From Nematostella vectensis (lineage: Eukaryota; Cnidaria; Anthozoa; Actiniaria; Edwardsiidae), in NCBI RefSeq assembly GCF_932526225.1, contig NC_064039.1, positions 10,060,139-10,124,138 of the forward strand: DNA of 64,000 nucleotides, written 5' to 3'. Position 1 is the stretch's first letter. Each line of letters begins with the position of its first letter. A program made the translations under genes and the position numbers. Below, piece after piece: positions 12,301 to 25,130 of the stretch. The notes below the pieces were generated by a model that saw only the letters and a program-made list of their open reading frames with translations, did not search any database and had not been told where the DNA came from.

Positions 12301-15300
12301 ATTTTTTAAGAACTTAATGAAAATCGTTTTGGCTTTGTTTCCGCTAGATATCTATCAACAGAAGTTGGTTAGTAATAAGGTTCACGCGCCTGAGTGTTGG
12401 ACTTATGAGAAAACCCGTGTGAATGGTTTAAATTCTCGGGATGTGTTGTCACACTCGCAAGACCCGATACCCTGGGACAACCGATATTAGTTCTCGGTTG
12501 TATTTGTAAATGTTGCTGTTTTACTATTGATTTGTCTCACCATTAAGTGCCTAAATGCTCGTCATTTCATATGCATGCGAAACGATTGATTGAATACTTA
12601 GTCCAAAGTGAAAAGCACGCGTGGTAATGATGATTGAATCGCAACCCGCTATTTTCGGAAGGTAATACGGTTAAGAAGGGCCATCCATCTTTCTGTAAAA
12701 ATGAGCAGCTAATTTGGTAATGGTTGTGATTATCTATCGTAGATGAATGCGGTTTACCTAAATGATCCAATAGCTCGCATACACACCGACCCATCTATTT
12801 TTTGTAACAGCTTGTCGAATTAGTTTAGGGGAAAACAAGGGAAGTTGCATACATGAAGGAATAATTTTAAAATAATTTAGACAACTAATTGATCTTTACA
12901 TTATCGTAAAAATGAAAAAAAGAAGCCGAAGAGACTGACAGAAATGACACTGAGACCTATGTCGGTAGGATCCTAAGGACAAACATTCTGTTAGCTGCAT
13001 TTTACGAGTCAGTAGGTAAACAGGGCCTGTGTGTACAGTCGTGTGTTCTATTTAAGTACCAACGCTTAATGTTTTTCTTTCTGATTGGGGTTTTGTTGTT
13101 TTGTTATTTGTCACGAACATTGTACCGCATTGATCTCTCTTCCGAACAGTCAATCTTTGAGACGCGATGCTAAATAAACGGAAAACCTGTCCACTAGCGC
13201 GGAAATTCTACTGGTTTTGCTTGACACTGTTTAGTCCCGGTGGCGCAGATAATAACGTTTTGGAAAATTATAGTGACTCTCCAGAGACGGTTTCTGTCAT
13301 GCTCAAAAAAGGCTTTATTAAGTGCGGAACAGGACGCAAAAAGAGATGACATTAGTGCGTGTGTGCTTTTCCTTATCGCAGCTCATGACAACGTGTGCCT
13401 GCCTTCTCTCTACTGCTAAGATTTATATGATAAAAAAAACCGAGGTAATAATATTCTTAAGTGCTGTATTTGTGAGTTGTGGTGCACATTTTTCTAAGCA
13501 AGAAAGTCAAAACGTCACAGGATGATTTTATTTTGTAAAACTTTTCCCCGTGAAATTGGACGAGGACTCGTAAGGCTGAAATTGAGTCGTTGGTGCAGTC
13601 CTATCGTCTAAACTTAGTGTCAAAAGGCTGTAAATGTATGTTTATACCATCTAGACCCTATTATACTATCAAACTCACAAACTGTAATGCGCCATACAAA
13701 AGATTCAGGCATATAATATTAAGATCATATAATGATTTAATATCAACTAAAAAGAAAAATGCCATTTTAAGACCATTATTGATAATTCTTGCTAAAATGT
13801 ACATCCTTTATTAGTAATGGTATGGTAATATTGTAAAAGAAATAGATAATCCCTCTTACCCGGGAAGTTGAATTATGTTTTTCTATGTTTCCAAAACGAT
13901 TTCAGAATTGGATAATTATTGCACTTGCGTACGCCCTTTTAAAAATCACAGTTCTTATATTCAACGCTGCTTTCTTCCATTCCACCTCTTTAGTGTACGA
14001 AAACTCTTAAATCATCCATCAAGTTGTTTTATCTTATTGAGCTTTCGGCCCCACACAATGAGTACTTCACATAATAGATTAGATTGTTGTTTTTTTTAGG
14101 AGAGATGGCGTTTAAGAGTTCTTTTCGTACATCTTGAACTTCTTAGGATTAGCGTTTAGTGCTTTGTGGAATTGTCAGGTTTTAAGGATTATCTTTTCTT
14201 CGATATTTCTTTTACTTTTTTGACGTTAGAAATTATTTTCTCGCATTATTACAAGGAACACTATCTGTAGTGGGTTAAGAGGGGGGGTATAAAAAGCATA
14301 TTTAACGATGCTGATGATATCGAGACATCGTTTTAAGACGATCAGTGCGTGTACAAATAGCTGGAGATGAATTAATATTCAATTCGAAGCGATGCTCTCG
14401 AGTTGCTGTTAGGCACACCTGTACAGTACTCATATCAAGGAAATTTAGCCAAAAATTGTCCTTTTTGCCAAACGCTTTCACTTCCATATAAGGAAACTAA
14501 AATATTCCTTATTTGGAAAAACTGCATGATTCTTGTCATTTTTAAGATGCCGTACCGCAGGTGCTTCGTAAACTTTATGACTTGTAAATGTAAAAGAAAA
14601 ATAGTGACTGTGACCATCCTTGGTAAATGGAGAAAGTATCTGAAAAGAAACTAAGATTCCTCGGTCCCTCAAAACGGCAACGTTTTCGTCATATTCCCCA
14701 AATAAACCCATGCCAAATAAACCCCTCTCCTGGCTTTTCCAGAAAAAAGCAACAGCACCCAATTTTTTTAGTTTTATTTAATTTTTTTATTATCATTTAT
14801 GCATCACTTTGATTGAGCCTCTCCCTTAAGTTTTTTTTTTTATATAGAGATAGAAATTGCTCCCCTATTTATATAGCCTACTTGAAAAGGAAAAAAGTTT
14901 CTGTTGCATCGATCTCTTTTTCTTAATCGTCCCTTTTGTCTCCTGGGAACTGTTTACTTTCTTAATTGACAGTAATAGTTTAAATAAATAAAAATTTGCA
15001 TTTAGTAACTTTTTTCCTCTGAGCTCAAGAACCAGTCACTCAAGGATCATATGGAAGATATTTATACAGAAAACAGCAACTAACCATTAGCTATTGAATC
15101 GAATCTCGTAGCCTAAATACTGCTAAATATTACATGCTGAACTCGTGTACATAAAAAGAATAATTTAAATTTTTTATTAATTTTAAATTCGATGTTCCTG
15201 GCACTTGCACTTTTGACAAAATTAGAATAACTCATTTCCTTGTGGCTAATTTTAAGGCACCCATTCAAAACGGAATATATAATTGACAAAACAAGCCTCA

Positions 15301-16055
15301 AGTACTGGCTCTTGTTTGCAGCATTTTTACCATACCTTTTAGACGACTTAGTCATAGAAACAAATCCTGCATAACTTCGCTCTTCCCAGCGGAGCGTCGT
15401 CTCTAACTAATGGTGCAATAAAAACAAGAAGACTCCTAGCGAATTCATTACCTTATCTTTGCGGCTTGTTTAAGGCTAGCTCGGTCTGCAAACCCGCTAT
15501 CTACTTGTCACGGCTATGCAAACATTTAGTTTTTTTTTGTGTCTAATAGTAGCTATTTAAAGTATAGTTGAGAACATTCTTGAAGGTTATACGATATTAA
15601 GTTTGCCTGCTTAAAAGCTATCTTTGTAAGCTAAACCTGCATTATACCATTTCGTTTTAAAACATTGCTTTGTGTCATCTTCATTTTCTATCAATAAGCT
15701 TGTATGTTGTATGCCTTTTTCATTTTCTCTCTTTTTTTTATGCTCAGAGACGGGTAAGGATTGTTTGTATAAAACCCCCCACCCCCTCCCCCTTTGCGTC
15801 TCGCCGGTGTCACAGAACATCAGAAACTATTATTTTTGTTGAGGGTTATTGTTTTTTTACCATGTTAAGAAAGAGTCTTTGTTGCTGACCACGCCGAAAT
15901 GCCGTTATTGACTATACGTGCCGTATGGCCCAGTGCATTTGTTGTTTTTGGCCCAGCAATTGGCGCTGTTCTTATACTATATTGCTAGTGCGTAGAGTTT
16001 GCCAACACTTCCTCATTTAAATCAGCCAGCAAGTGTTGGCCACTCTTGCACGGGG
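9358..16055. other. Non-coding AT-rich region, no gene recognised
   Basis: Only short, compositionally random open frames occur. A 48-codon open segment around 9808-9951 (+), containing RFKDLEDLAEVRTVML, and a 76-codon one at 10307-10537 look more protein-like than the rest, but I cannot assign them and they may be relics. An A run lies at about 11438-11456. Confidence 0.4.
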
Positions 16056-16118
16056 CTTAGAAAAACAGTAGCGGAACTTAGGAAAACAGTAGCGGAACTT
16101 AGGAAAACAGTAGCGGAA
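16056..16118. repeat. 21-bp tandem repeat, 3 copies
   Basis: Three adjoining copies of a unit starting 'cttaggaaaacagtagcgg' (starts at 16056, 16077 and 16098), nearly identical to each other. Confidence 0.9.
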
Positions 16119-19100
16119 CTAGAAAGTCATATGTAACAAAACAAAATACCCCCTCCCCCTCTGTCACTGAGCCAAACCCCCCCTTTAAGCGAAAAGCTAG
16201 ATCCGCCCCTGGAAAAAAGATCGTTGGAAATCACAGTTATTCTCGCTTTTTTCCAGTCTAGCAAACAGTTGTACAAACTAAAGATGTTATTTTCTTTTCG
16301 GATTTGTCCTAAAATATCGAGTGTCTTACATCGCATCCCTTCGAAAAAAACCTATGATTGCTTGATAGGATCTTTTTGCCGACTCATATTCACTAAATGT
16401 ATTGACAAGTCGACCGTTAATCCAACCATAATATACTACTAAAACGGTGGCATTTATCACCATAAGCAGTTCTCAAGCCGCTCTTTTTGTTACTGTCACT
16501 CCTAATGGTCTGGCAATCAGGTTTAACATTCTTTGGTTTAATGCTCTTTTTTCGTGGCACAACATCCTAATGGATTTGTATTTGTCTTGGATAAGACATT
16601 CGGAAACTCGAAGCTTCTTATTCGTAAGCCTTTTATTAAACCGAAACTCATTTTCTATTTCGCTTGTTTTCTACCAATCAGAACCCAGCTGAATATCTCT
16701 ATTGCAGGTTTAGTGTTGTTCATATAGTTATTAACTATTTGTAACATCGCCTTAAACGTTTTACGGCGAAGAATACACGAGACAATTGTCTTTCTTACAA
16801 AGATACGTATATATACTGAAAGTTAAGGAAATATCAGATTAAGTCCATTGAATGCACATTAGTGGTCCACAGTCATAGGGGCTAACCAAATTATCTAATT
16901 TAACTTAAATTTAAAAGATATTTATCGAGACCAATAGCGTTCAAGAAGTTCTATATTAATGTTGTTCCCTCTCAGATGAGCAGCCAATAAGAGCAGCCCG
17001 ATTGCGGCATTTAGCCCGAAATAACGTCCTCGGTGATTATCTGTTTGCAGTGCTCATGCCTCCAGTCTTTTATTTTCTTGTAGATCGGTAATTCATGTAG
17101 CAGTCATTTGCATTGGGCCAGACATAATTACAATTTCCTTGTCGATAGTTTGTCAAAGAGGTCATAAATACGCTACAAACCAACAAGAAATTTGCAGAGC
17201 TAGTTTGATGGTTGCTTCTAAATAAGCAGATTTTTCTTTTATAGATTTTGTGTTTCTATAAAGTAAGATTATGTTATTTGCCCATATGCAGGCCATCTGT
17301 TATAGAGAAATCTAATTTGATTTTGTTTTTCTAGGAGCTTACAATAAAAAAAAAACTGCGCTTCATTCTTCCCCGCTGCCTCACAGCGACAAGGTAAGAC
17401 ATTAGTTCATACATAAAGTGAAGTTTGTAACCAATCCGTAGCAACCCGAGATTTGTCTATACTTTGTATCTAGGCCGTAGCTCCGTGACTTTGTTTGTGT
17501 TCCAATTTAACAACAGCTTTTTATGGCTGTTAGGCGTCTCTAGTGTTTACAGTACAACGCTGGCTAAAATACTCCAACGTAGATGTATGAATAACCTAAA
17601 ATATTTTGTTCAATTCCCACAATTTTAGTCAAATCTTACGGCTTTTCAGTAATTCTCATATTCGGCTCTTAAATAGCCTATTTCGTGAATACCTTAAAAT
17701 GGTATAATAATGATTTAGGTACGAGATACGGCTATAGGCGGTTTTGTATTGTTCGGTTTACATTCAAATCGAAACCTAGCTAGTAATATTCAAATATTCG
17801 TCGGTTATCTCTTTAGTATATATATCATACAATGATACCTATACCTGTATTGGACCTTTAGTGCACAGGCGGACATAGCACGCCAAAAGGTTAGGTTCCT
17901 AACAATACTTTATTTTTTATACAGTAATTATATTTTCTTTTTTATTATTACAATTGGTATAGTTTTAGAACGGCACCTGACAATTTCCATAGAACCCTGG
18001 TTTGAAGGAAAAATTTATCACTCGTTCATGACCGATGATGGCCGTTTATATTCAAAGAAAACCGGTAGACTTTTAAGAAATCGTGTACAAGGCATGACGC
18101 ACGCAAACCAAAAGGGGAATCGTTCCTCGATTAACTCTCACTAAAAGCGCAAAGATGGGGACCAAAGTGTCTAGAATCCTGGGCGGGCGCTGCAGAGCAC
18201 AGCGCCGAACATTAGAAGGAACATTATCCTACGCATATGCTCAGTTCTTATTTATGCGTTTCACTCTTTTGAGTGATAGATGAGATGATTTTGGCTAGGC
18301 TTGGCTTAGTTATTTCAGTTAGCTATTCAATGATAGCATATATATTTATATCAGGTATATCTAAAGTTTTTCATATTAGATAAAACGATATACCATCGAC
18401 GTTTTTTTAGTTCCCAACCATTCTTCATCCCTTGTATTTCCCACACTCTCCCCATAAATTCGGCACACTATCCTACATTTTGTCAGAATTCTTTAAGAAA
18501 ATATCAAAAACAAAAGACCAGTGTCTTCTGATTGCTAATTATTGCACTACGTGGAAAACACCAAACCCTAAACCTCCCTTCAATGTTACCCCCCTACCCT
18601 TCTCCAAACATCCTTGTGATGCATGACTGACCCCTCCCCTCCTTTTAACTCCGAAAAGTGTGTCATACCCCCATCTATAGCTCTCGGACTGTTGTTTTGG
18701 GGTGATTAACACTATCAGACATTTCTTATCCTTTTTGACCGCCAAAACCATTTATTTGCCGTTGGGAGATGAGAAAATAAAAGCCGGTGTTATTGTTGAC
18801 GGGGCCGCAAGGTGTTTAAAATTTTTTTTGCTGATAATAGAGAATTCGCTAGCTCGATCTTCATATTAAACCGGTAGTTTAGGAAATTACAATGGCAAGG
18901 TCTGCCGTGAATGACATTCAGTTTGGTCTAATAGCCCAGTGTCTAGACAAGACGATTTGTTTTATATCATTTAAGAAAGGATAAAACGATATGGAAAAAT
19001 GTTTTCGGGCTCTCTCGCTAATAATAGACTGGATAGTGTAGTCTTGCACGAGGCTACTATTCGCGATGGTTTGAATTTTTTCATTTCTTTCCTCGAAGGA

Positions 19101-19484
19101 TTTAAACTTTCTGAAGCGACTGTGGTAATAAAGAAATGAAAATATAATCACAATACCATTGTTAATAACAACGACAACAGCACCAAAAGCTACAACAACA
19201 GAAACATTAGCAACTATAGAAAAAAGGGTGAGAGACAAGCTGGTGTTGCTAAGACTTGTCGTTTACTGATAAACAACATTTTCAGTGCAAAATTGCAATA
19301 TTTTTTTTTATTACGATAACCGACTTTCCATCCAAACAGCGTTTTACAATTCTTAAAAAAATAACGTTTTATGATAAGTAAAAAAATGGACGCTTTTTTT
19401 TAAGCCTGCAGACTCTTGATTGTCACGGGGCTCGGATCAGTGAAATACTTTTGAAGTTGGTGGTTATAAGCGTAGATATTCGAG
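16119..19484. other. Non-coding region with one exon-like segment
   Basis: No protein family is recognised. A short C-rich segment ending 'gatccgcccctgg' at about 16214 resembles a lone hAT-type transposon end. The exon-like segment at 17335-17393 is listed separately. Confidence 0.4.
17335..17393 (+). other. Candidate small exon bounded by consensus splice sites
   Basis: A pyrimidine-rich 'gttttttctag'-like acceptor precedes it and 'AAG|GTAAGA' follows it. The 59-bp interval is open in one frame, but no neighbour exon or protein family supports it. It may be a non-coding or 5' UTR exon, or chance. Confidence 0.2.
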
Positions 19485-19861
19485 GTTCTGTAACGTTGTT
19501 GCTGGTACTTGGAGTTTCTCTCGTCTCCTTCGTCAATCATTTCCACCTGCTAAATCGGTTTCTGGCTACCGTCATTCAAGCTAACGCAATTGCTTTCGGT
19601 TGGCCAGCGCCTTGTGGAAAAGAGGCGTGATGGTAAACTGCTTTTTAGTGCTGGCCAATGAAAATGCGTCAAGGATTTTGAATGACGGGACCAGAAGGCC
19701 ATTTAGCTGTTGGAAATCATTGGAAGAATATTGAAAACCTCGGTAGATTATGCTAGTGTTGGCCAATGAAAACGCGTCAAGGATTTTGATTGACGGGACC
19801 AGAAAGCCATTTAGCTGTTGGAAATCATTGGCACAATATTAAAAAACTCGGTAGATGATGT
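19485..19861. mobile_element. Foldback-type repeat: one inverted and two direct copies of a ~108-bp unit
   Basis: Two direct copies (19646-19753 and 19754-19861) share 'tgacgggaccagaa', 'ccatttagctgttggaaat' and 'ctcggtagat'. A diverged inverted copy occupies about 19485-19611 and ends 'ggttggccagcgcc'. The arrangement looks like a palindromic MITE whose right arm has been tandemly duplicated. It encodes nothing recognisable. Confidence 0.65.
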
Positions 19862-20050
19862 AGTATCTAAAAGCAGTTACCATTAATAATAATAATTATT
19901 ATTATTTGTTGTCGTTGCTGCTGCTGCTGTTTTTTTTTTCTTGTCGTGTTGTCGACGTCGTGTGTTTGTCGACGTCGTGTGTTTGTTGTCGTCGTTGAGT
20001 CCAGATCTGGTCAGCTTTACAAAATATTTTTTTATAGAGGGGATAGTGAA
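19862..20050. repeat. Trinucleotide-rich low-complexity segment
   Basis: Contains runs of aat/att, gctgctgctgctg near 19915-19930, a T run, and two copies of 'gtcgacgtcgtgtgtttgt' at about 19950-19988. It lies between two MITEs. Confidence 0.6.
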
Positions 20051-20055
20051 TTGTA

Positions 20056-20330
20056 ATAGGGGACTTGCGCTAAGTTATCACATAACTGTTTGGGTGGCAA
20101 ACTAGCGCGCGCTCAGCCTATAACAGCAAAAATCAGTAACTTATTTAGCGCTTAAGAAAATAAACCAGAATTCTTTTTTTCCAGAATGGGTTTATTTTCA
20201 TTTAAAGATTGTATTTCATCGCCGTTTCCTGGTGTGACGGGCGCAGTAATTTCTGCTTTTTATGTTAGATAATTTTGTTTTGAATTTGCCACCCAAAAAG
20301 GTCACGTGATCTCTTAGCACAAGTCCCCTA
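20056..20330. mobile_element. MITE with TAGGGGACTTG terminal inverted repeats
   Basis: The left arm (about 20056-20102, starting ATAGGGGACTTGCGCTAAG) matches the inverted right arm (about 20286-20330), through to a shared 'gggtggcaaa' segment. The direct word TTGTA flanks both ends (20051-20055 and 20331-20335) as a possible target duplication. There is no transposase. Confidence 0.7.
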
Positions 20331-20697
20331 TTGTAAAGTATTTCCCGTAATTCATCAATCTGTATTTGGGAACGTAAAAAAACTATATCTTGGTACGTTC
20401 CCCCATATATGTTTACTTCTTCGTGACAGCTCTTACCTTTTAACTTACACGGAGTAGTCAGTATTGTCAGTATCAAATTATAATTGCTATGTAAGGTTTT
20501 GTCCTTGATAAAATGACCGTCACAGTGAAGTATTTTTTTTAAAAATAAACTTTATCATCAAGTAAAATTCGCGTATAGACATTGATGACACTTTCACAGA
20601 ACAGTCCAGATATATTTTCTGCTCTCCTCAGTATGTAGTTCTGTTTTATTACTCGCACTCTTTGCAAAATTATTTCATTGCGTGGTGTATGGACTTA

Positions 20698-22258
20698 CTA
20701 ACATGGGTCTGTTTTACCAACTTCCTGGATTTAGTGAGGGTGTTTGCTTAGAGGTCTAACGTGGGTCTGTTATACTGAGGGTGTTTGATTGTAGGTCTAG
20801 CTTGAGTCTGTTATACCGAGGCTGTTTGATTGTAGGTCTAGCTTGGGTCTGTTATACCGAGGGTGTTTGCTTGGAGGTCTAGCTTGGGTCTGTTATACCG
20901 AGGGTGTTTGCTTGGAGGTCTAGCTTGGGTCTGTTATACCGAGGGTGTTTGATTGTAGGTCTAGCTTGGGTCTGTTATACCAAGGGTGTTTGCTTGGAGG
21001 TCTAGCTTGGGTCTGTTATACCAAGGGTGTTTGATTGTAGGTCTAGCTTTGGTCTGTTATACCGAGGGTGTTTGATTGTAGGTCTAGCTTGGGTCTTTTA
21101 TACCGAGGGTGTTTGCTTGGAGGTCTAGCTTGGGTCTGTTATACCGAGGATGTTTGCTTGGAGGTCTAGCTTGGGTCTGTTATACCGAGGGTGTTTGCTT
21201 GGAGGTCTAGCTTGGGTCTGTTATACCGAGGGTGTTTGCTTGGAGGTCTAGCTTGGGTCTGTTATACCGAGGGTGTTTGATTGTAGGTCTAGCTTGGGTC
21301 TGTTATACCAAGGGTGTTTGCTTGGAGGTCTAGCTTGGGTCTGTTATACCAAGGGTGTTTGATTGTAGGTCTAGCTTTGGTCTGTTATACCAAGGGTGTT
21401 TGATTGTAGGTCTTGCTTGGGTCTGTTATACCGAGGGTGTTTGCTTGGAGGTCTAACTTTGGTCTGTTATACCAAGGGTGTTTGCTTGGAGGTCTAACTT
21501 TGGTCTGTTATACCAAGGGTGTTTGATTGTAGGTCTATCTTTGGTCTGTTATACCAAGGGTGTTTGCTTGTAGGTCTAACTTTGGTCTGTTATACCAAGG
21601 GTGTTTGCTTGGAGGTCTAACTTTGGTCTGTTATACCAAGGGTGTTTGATTGTAGGTCTATCTTTGGTCTGTTATACCAAGGGTGTTTGCTTGGAGGTCT
21701 AACTTTGGTCTGTTATACCAAGGGTGTTTGCTTGGAGGTCTAACTTTGGTCTGTTATACCAATGGTGTTTGCTTGGAGGTCTAGCTTGGGTCTGTTATAC
21801 CGAGGGTGTTTGATTGTAGGTCTATCTTTGGTCTGTTATACCAAGGGTGTTTGCTTGGAGGTCTAACTTTGGTCTGTTATACCAAGGGTGTTTGCTTGGA
21901 GGTCTAACATTGGTCTGTTATACCAAGGGTGTTTGCTTGGAGGTCTAGCTTGGGTCTGTTATACCGAGGGTGTTTGATTGTAGGTCTAGCTTGGGTCTGT
22001 TATACCGAGGGTGTTTGATTGTAGGTCTAGCTTGGGTCTGTTATACCGAGGGTGTTTGATTGTAGGTCTAGCTTGGGTCTTTTATACCGAGGGTGTTTGC
22101 TTGGAGGTCTAGCTTGGGTCTGTTATACCGAGGGTGTTTGCTTGGAGGTCTAACTTTGGTCTGTTATACCAAGGGTGTTTGCTTGGAGGTGTAACTTTGG
22201 TCTGTTATACCAAGGGTGTTTGCTTGTAGGTCAAACGTGGGTCTGTTATACCGAGTGT
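20698..22258. repeat. 41-bp minisatellite, about 38 units
   Basis: The unit consists of 'ggtctagcttgggtctgtt' followed by 'ataccgagggtgtttg' and then one of two tails, 'attgta' or 'cttgga'. A second polymorphism exchanges 'agcttgg' with 'aactttg', and 'accgagg' with 'accaagg'. The same series of variants recurs at a spacing of 328 bp (8 units), for example the 'gtctagcttt' variant at 21041 and 21369. The period is not divisible by 3 and there is no long open frame, so it is non-coding. Confidence 0.95.
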
Positions 22259-22483
22259 GTGTGTGTGGTCCTACCTCTAAAATGGTATAGATATTCAAGT
22301 TTCATTGTCATTACTTCAATACCCGAGGGGCGCGGAAGACCTTTTATCAATAGAATGACTGCTGGCAACAAAACGCTCTAGCGCTTGTCATTTCATAAGT
22401 TTGATTGGTGAAATGTTATGTTACTGTTTGCATTTATAGCCATAACAGTTTGTCTTTTTGGTGTATTTGTTTTGATTCAGGGA

Positions 22484-22748
22484 GTTTTTCAAAGAAACGT
22501 CGTCATCGCAAACGACAAATGCCAATTGGCGAATGGAAGTTCTACGGCCGAAAGATATCATTTTTTTCCAATACAGGAGAGTATGGATTAATTTTACGAT
22601 TATCTATTTTTAAAAAGGCCTTCAGCGTCTGGCTCTGACATTGCTGAGGAGTCCATTTATATTTTATGCTTGCGAATGATTAGTATCTGTATTGGAACTG
22701 CAATTCGCCAGTTGCCATTCGTCGTTTGCACTGACAACGTTTTTTGGA
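22484..22748. mobile_element. Palindromic MITE (1 of 2 near 22.5-23.1 kb)
   Basis: The left arm 22484-22541 (gtttttcaaagaaacgtcg … caattggcgaatgg) and the right arm 22694-22748 are inverted, diverged copies of each other, sharing 'gcaaacgac', 'aatgcc' and 'ttggcgaat' in complement. The interior is short and non-coding. Confidence 0.65.
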
Positions 22749-22927
22749 ATAAGGTATAATAACATATGTAACTTATGATATATCAGCCATCGATATTTGA
22801 ACTAGGTACATATGTGATATATGATATATTAGCCATCGATATTGATATAGGACACAACCTGGTCAAAAATAGTCTCAATGTTTGTCCCTTCTTATTATTC
22901 TGGGTATTACTCTTTGGTCACCATTAC

Positions 22928-23124
22928 AGCCAAATTCGTTGTTGCGCGACCTCGGCAAATCCAAAATCCTTGTCTTTGTTTTGGAATAGCGCCGGCGTAG
23001 TCAGACACAAGCTTTGGGGACGGTTTGTCTTGTTTTGATTGTTTGGTTGGATTGACTACGCGCTATTCCCAAACGAAGAAAGGAATTTTCAATTCTGGGA
23101 GGTCGCGCAACAACGAATTTGGCT
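22928..23124. mobile_element. Palindromic MITE (2 of 2)
   Basis: The outer 26 bp (AGCCAAATTCGTTGTTGCGC and the following gacctc) are perfectly inverted at 22928-22953 and 23099-23124. Further inside, 'ggaatagcg' and 'gtagtca' also pair. Almost the whole element can fold into one hairpin. It encodes no protein. Confidence 0.8.
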
Positions 23125-24456
23125 ATAACATTTGTTAGCCAATCCGAGGCACCTCTGAGAATTATCAGTTTGATTAATTCTCATCCGATGTACTTGTGTA
23201 AACTCGTTTTTTAGCACTTTCCAATAGTCCGCATAATACTAAGAAATATCAGTTTAAATTACATTCTCTTAAAACGAGTTAGTTTTTATGGGAAAACCTT
23301 TCTTTTCAAATCTTGTTTTTTTGTTTATTTTTTGGATCTTAAACACACTGGTTACACACAATTATCAAGAAAAGTCAACAGCAGGAGGTGAAACTGGTGA
23401 GAGGAGATCGAAAAACTTTGATTAAATGCATCACAATCTCCTAAAAACGAATATATAAAAATACGAATATATACAAAAATATATAAACTTCTATTAAATG
23501 CCTTTCTTTTAAATCTGCATAGAATTAAGCTATTTCCATTAGTAGCACTGTGTACTTAGCATGTTCGGTCATTCTCTTGAAATCTATTTCGAGAGGTCGA
23601 ACGCGGTTAGAACGCCTGTGCCCAAATATCTGCCGCTTTGCATTGATTGACCATTTCCCCTTCTCGTGTTGCTTCCCCATTTTCCATAGAACGAGAATTC
23701 AAGTTCTACACAGAGCTTATCATATGACACCCGGTCTGATAGATCAGTTTGGAGTTTAAGATAGTCTCTTTTTTAGGATATCCTCTGTAGGAAAAAAAAC
23801 ATTGAACCTCCCGCGACGTTTTCAATTATACCCCCGTAAACCCCAGGGGAAACGAACAAATGACCTAGACATAATTGATATATTTTGGCGCCAAATGTCT
23901 TGATCACAATCCGAAAACAATCAAAATATGTCATTTCTTCCATTTTATGCAATTATTGCTTTTATTATTACACACATAAAGTTATATTTTATTATTGGAG
24001 ATAACGCAACTTGTGTTCGGGATTGTTTTATGCATAAGTGCATTCGCCACGGCTACGTTACTAAACTATAACTTCTGCCTTTTAGTATGTTATGGATGAA
24101 AGATTCTGAGCTTCCGCTTGATTGATTAATTGATTAATTAATTGATTAATTGATTGCGAAGTTCTGCATCCTATGTAAACAAATGTCTTGCCCATCATTT
24201 CGCCTACCTCGTCTCAATCCAAAAATTTTATGTGTGTACGGTTTGCTGCCCCTTTGAGTGTAAATTCTATTATTGAACTTTGTTTATATTCAATAATGAG
24301 ATTTTTTCAAATTGGCAAAAAGGTCAAATTTTGTTCATTCTTCCTATTTCTTTTCTATATTTTTTTCAAAAACATCATGTAGTATTTTCATCCTCTTTTC
24401 TTGAACCTGTTAATGATACAAGCGTGTGAGCATTGTTATTATCATGTGCATTATAC
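23125..24456. other. Non-coding AT-rich stretch
   Basis: No gene recognised. A short 'ttgattaa' microsatellite lies at 24120-24155. Confidence 0.45.
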
Positions 24457-24687
24457 CTGGTGCACACTAGTGACATAACGACATAACGACATAACGACAT
24501 AGGCGCGTTCACCCTTATGCTCATATGGTTCAAGTGTGAATGGTTCGAAATTTTGCATGAACATAACGACATAAGAGAAAAAAGAGGGTTTGTTTCTTTT
24601 ATTTTATTATGTCAATGTCGTTATGTCGGGCTTAAAAAAGTGCGCGCGTCTATGTTCTTATGTCGTTATGTCACTAGTGTGCACTAG
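24457..24687. mobile_element. MITE family with GTGCACACTAGTGACATAAC ends, copy 1
   Basis: The left end reads tGGTGCACACTAGTGACATAA and continues as three to four tandem 'cgacataa' units. The right end is the reverse complement (…GTTATGTCACTAGTGTGCAC). A subterminal 'ggcgcg'/'cgcgcg' segment pairs as well. Confidence 0.85.
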
Positions 24688-24923
24688 ACATTATTGAAAA
24701 TTAGTGCGCATTGCATTTCTTTCTTATGTTGTAATGGTGCTACACTCGCTATATATAATCCTTGCGATTTCTGAGTATACAGCCACTATCCAAAGCAGAA
24801 ACCTAATGTCTTTATAATGTTGAAGCCGGTAGCACTCGTTTTACGTGTCGCATGGTTTGACAAAAAAATACCACACTTGAGGGCATAAAACTTCGATAGG
24901 CATGGCGCGCGTCAGAAGGCCCA

Positions 24924-25122
24924 TGCCTGGTGCACACTAGTGACATAACGACATTACGCCATAGGCGCGTGCACCCTTATGTTCATATGTTCAAGTGTGA
25001 ATGTTTCGACATATTGTCATAAGCCAAACATTTCTTTAATGTCATTATGTCCATGTCGTAATGTAAGGCCTTAAAGAGTGCGCGCGCCTATGTTGTTATG
25101 TCATTATTTCACAAGTGTGCAC
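24924..25122. mobile_element. Same MITE family, copy 2
   Basis: It shares both ends and internal words (GGTGCACACTAGTGACAT, 'aggcgcgt', 'cacccttatg', 'caagtgtgaatg') with copy 1, but is shorter and more diverged. It is flanked by AAGGCCCA on the left and AAGGCCGA on the right, a near-perfect 8-bp target duplication, as produced by hAT-type transposition. Confidence 0.85.
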
Positions 25123-25130
25123 AAGGCCGA

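Noticed and set aside
16190-16214. hAT-type right end 'gatccgcccctgg'
   Set aside because: No matching left end upstream could be found, so an element cannot be defined.
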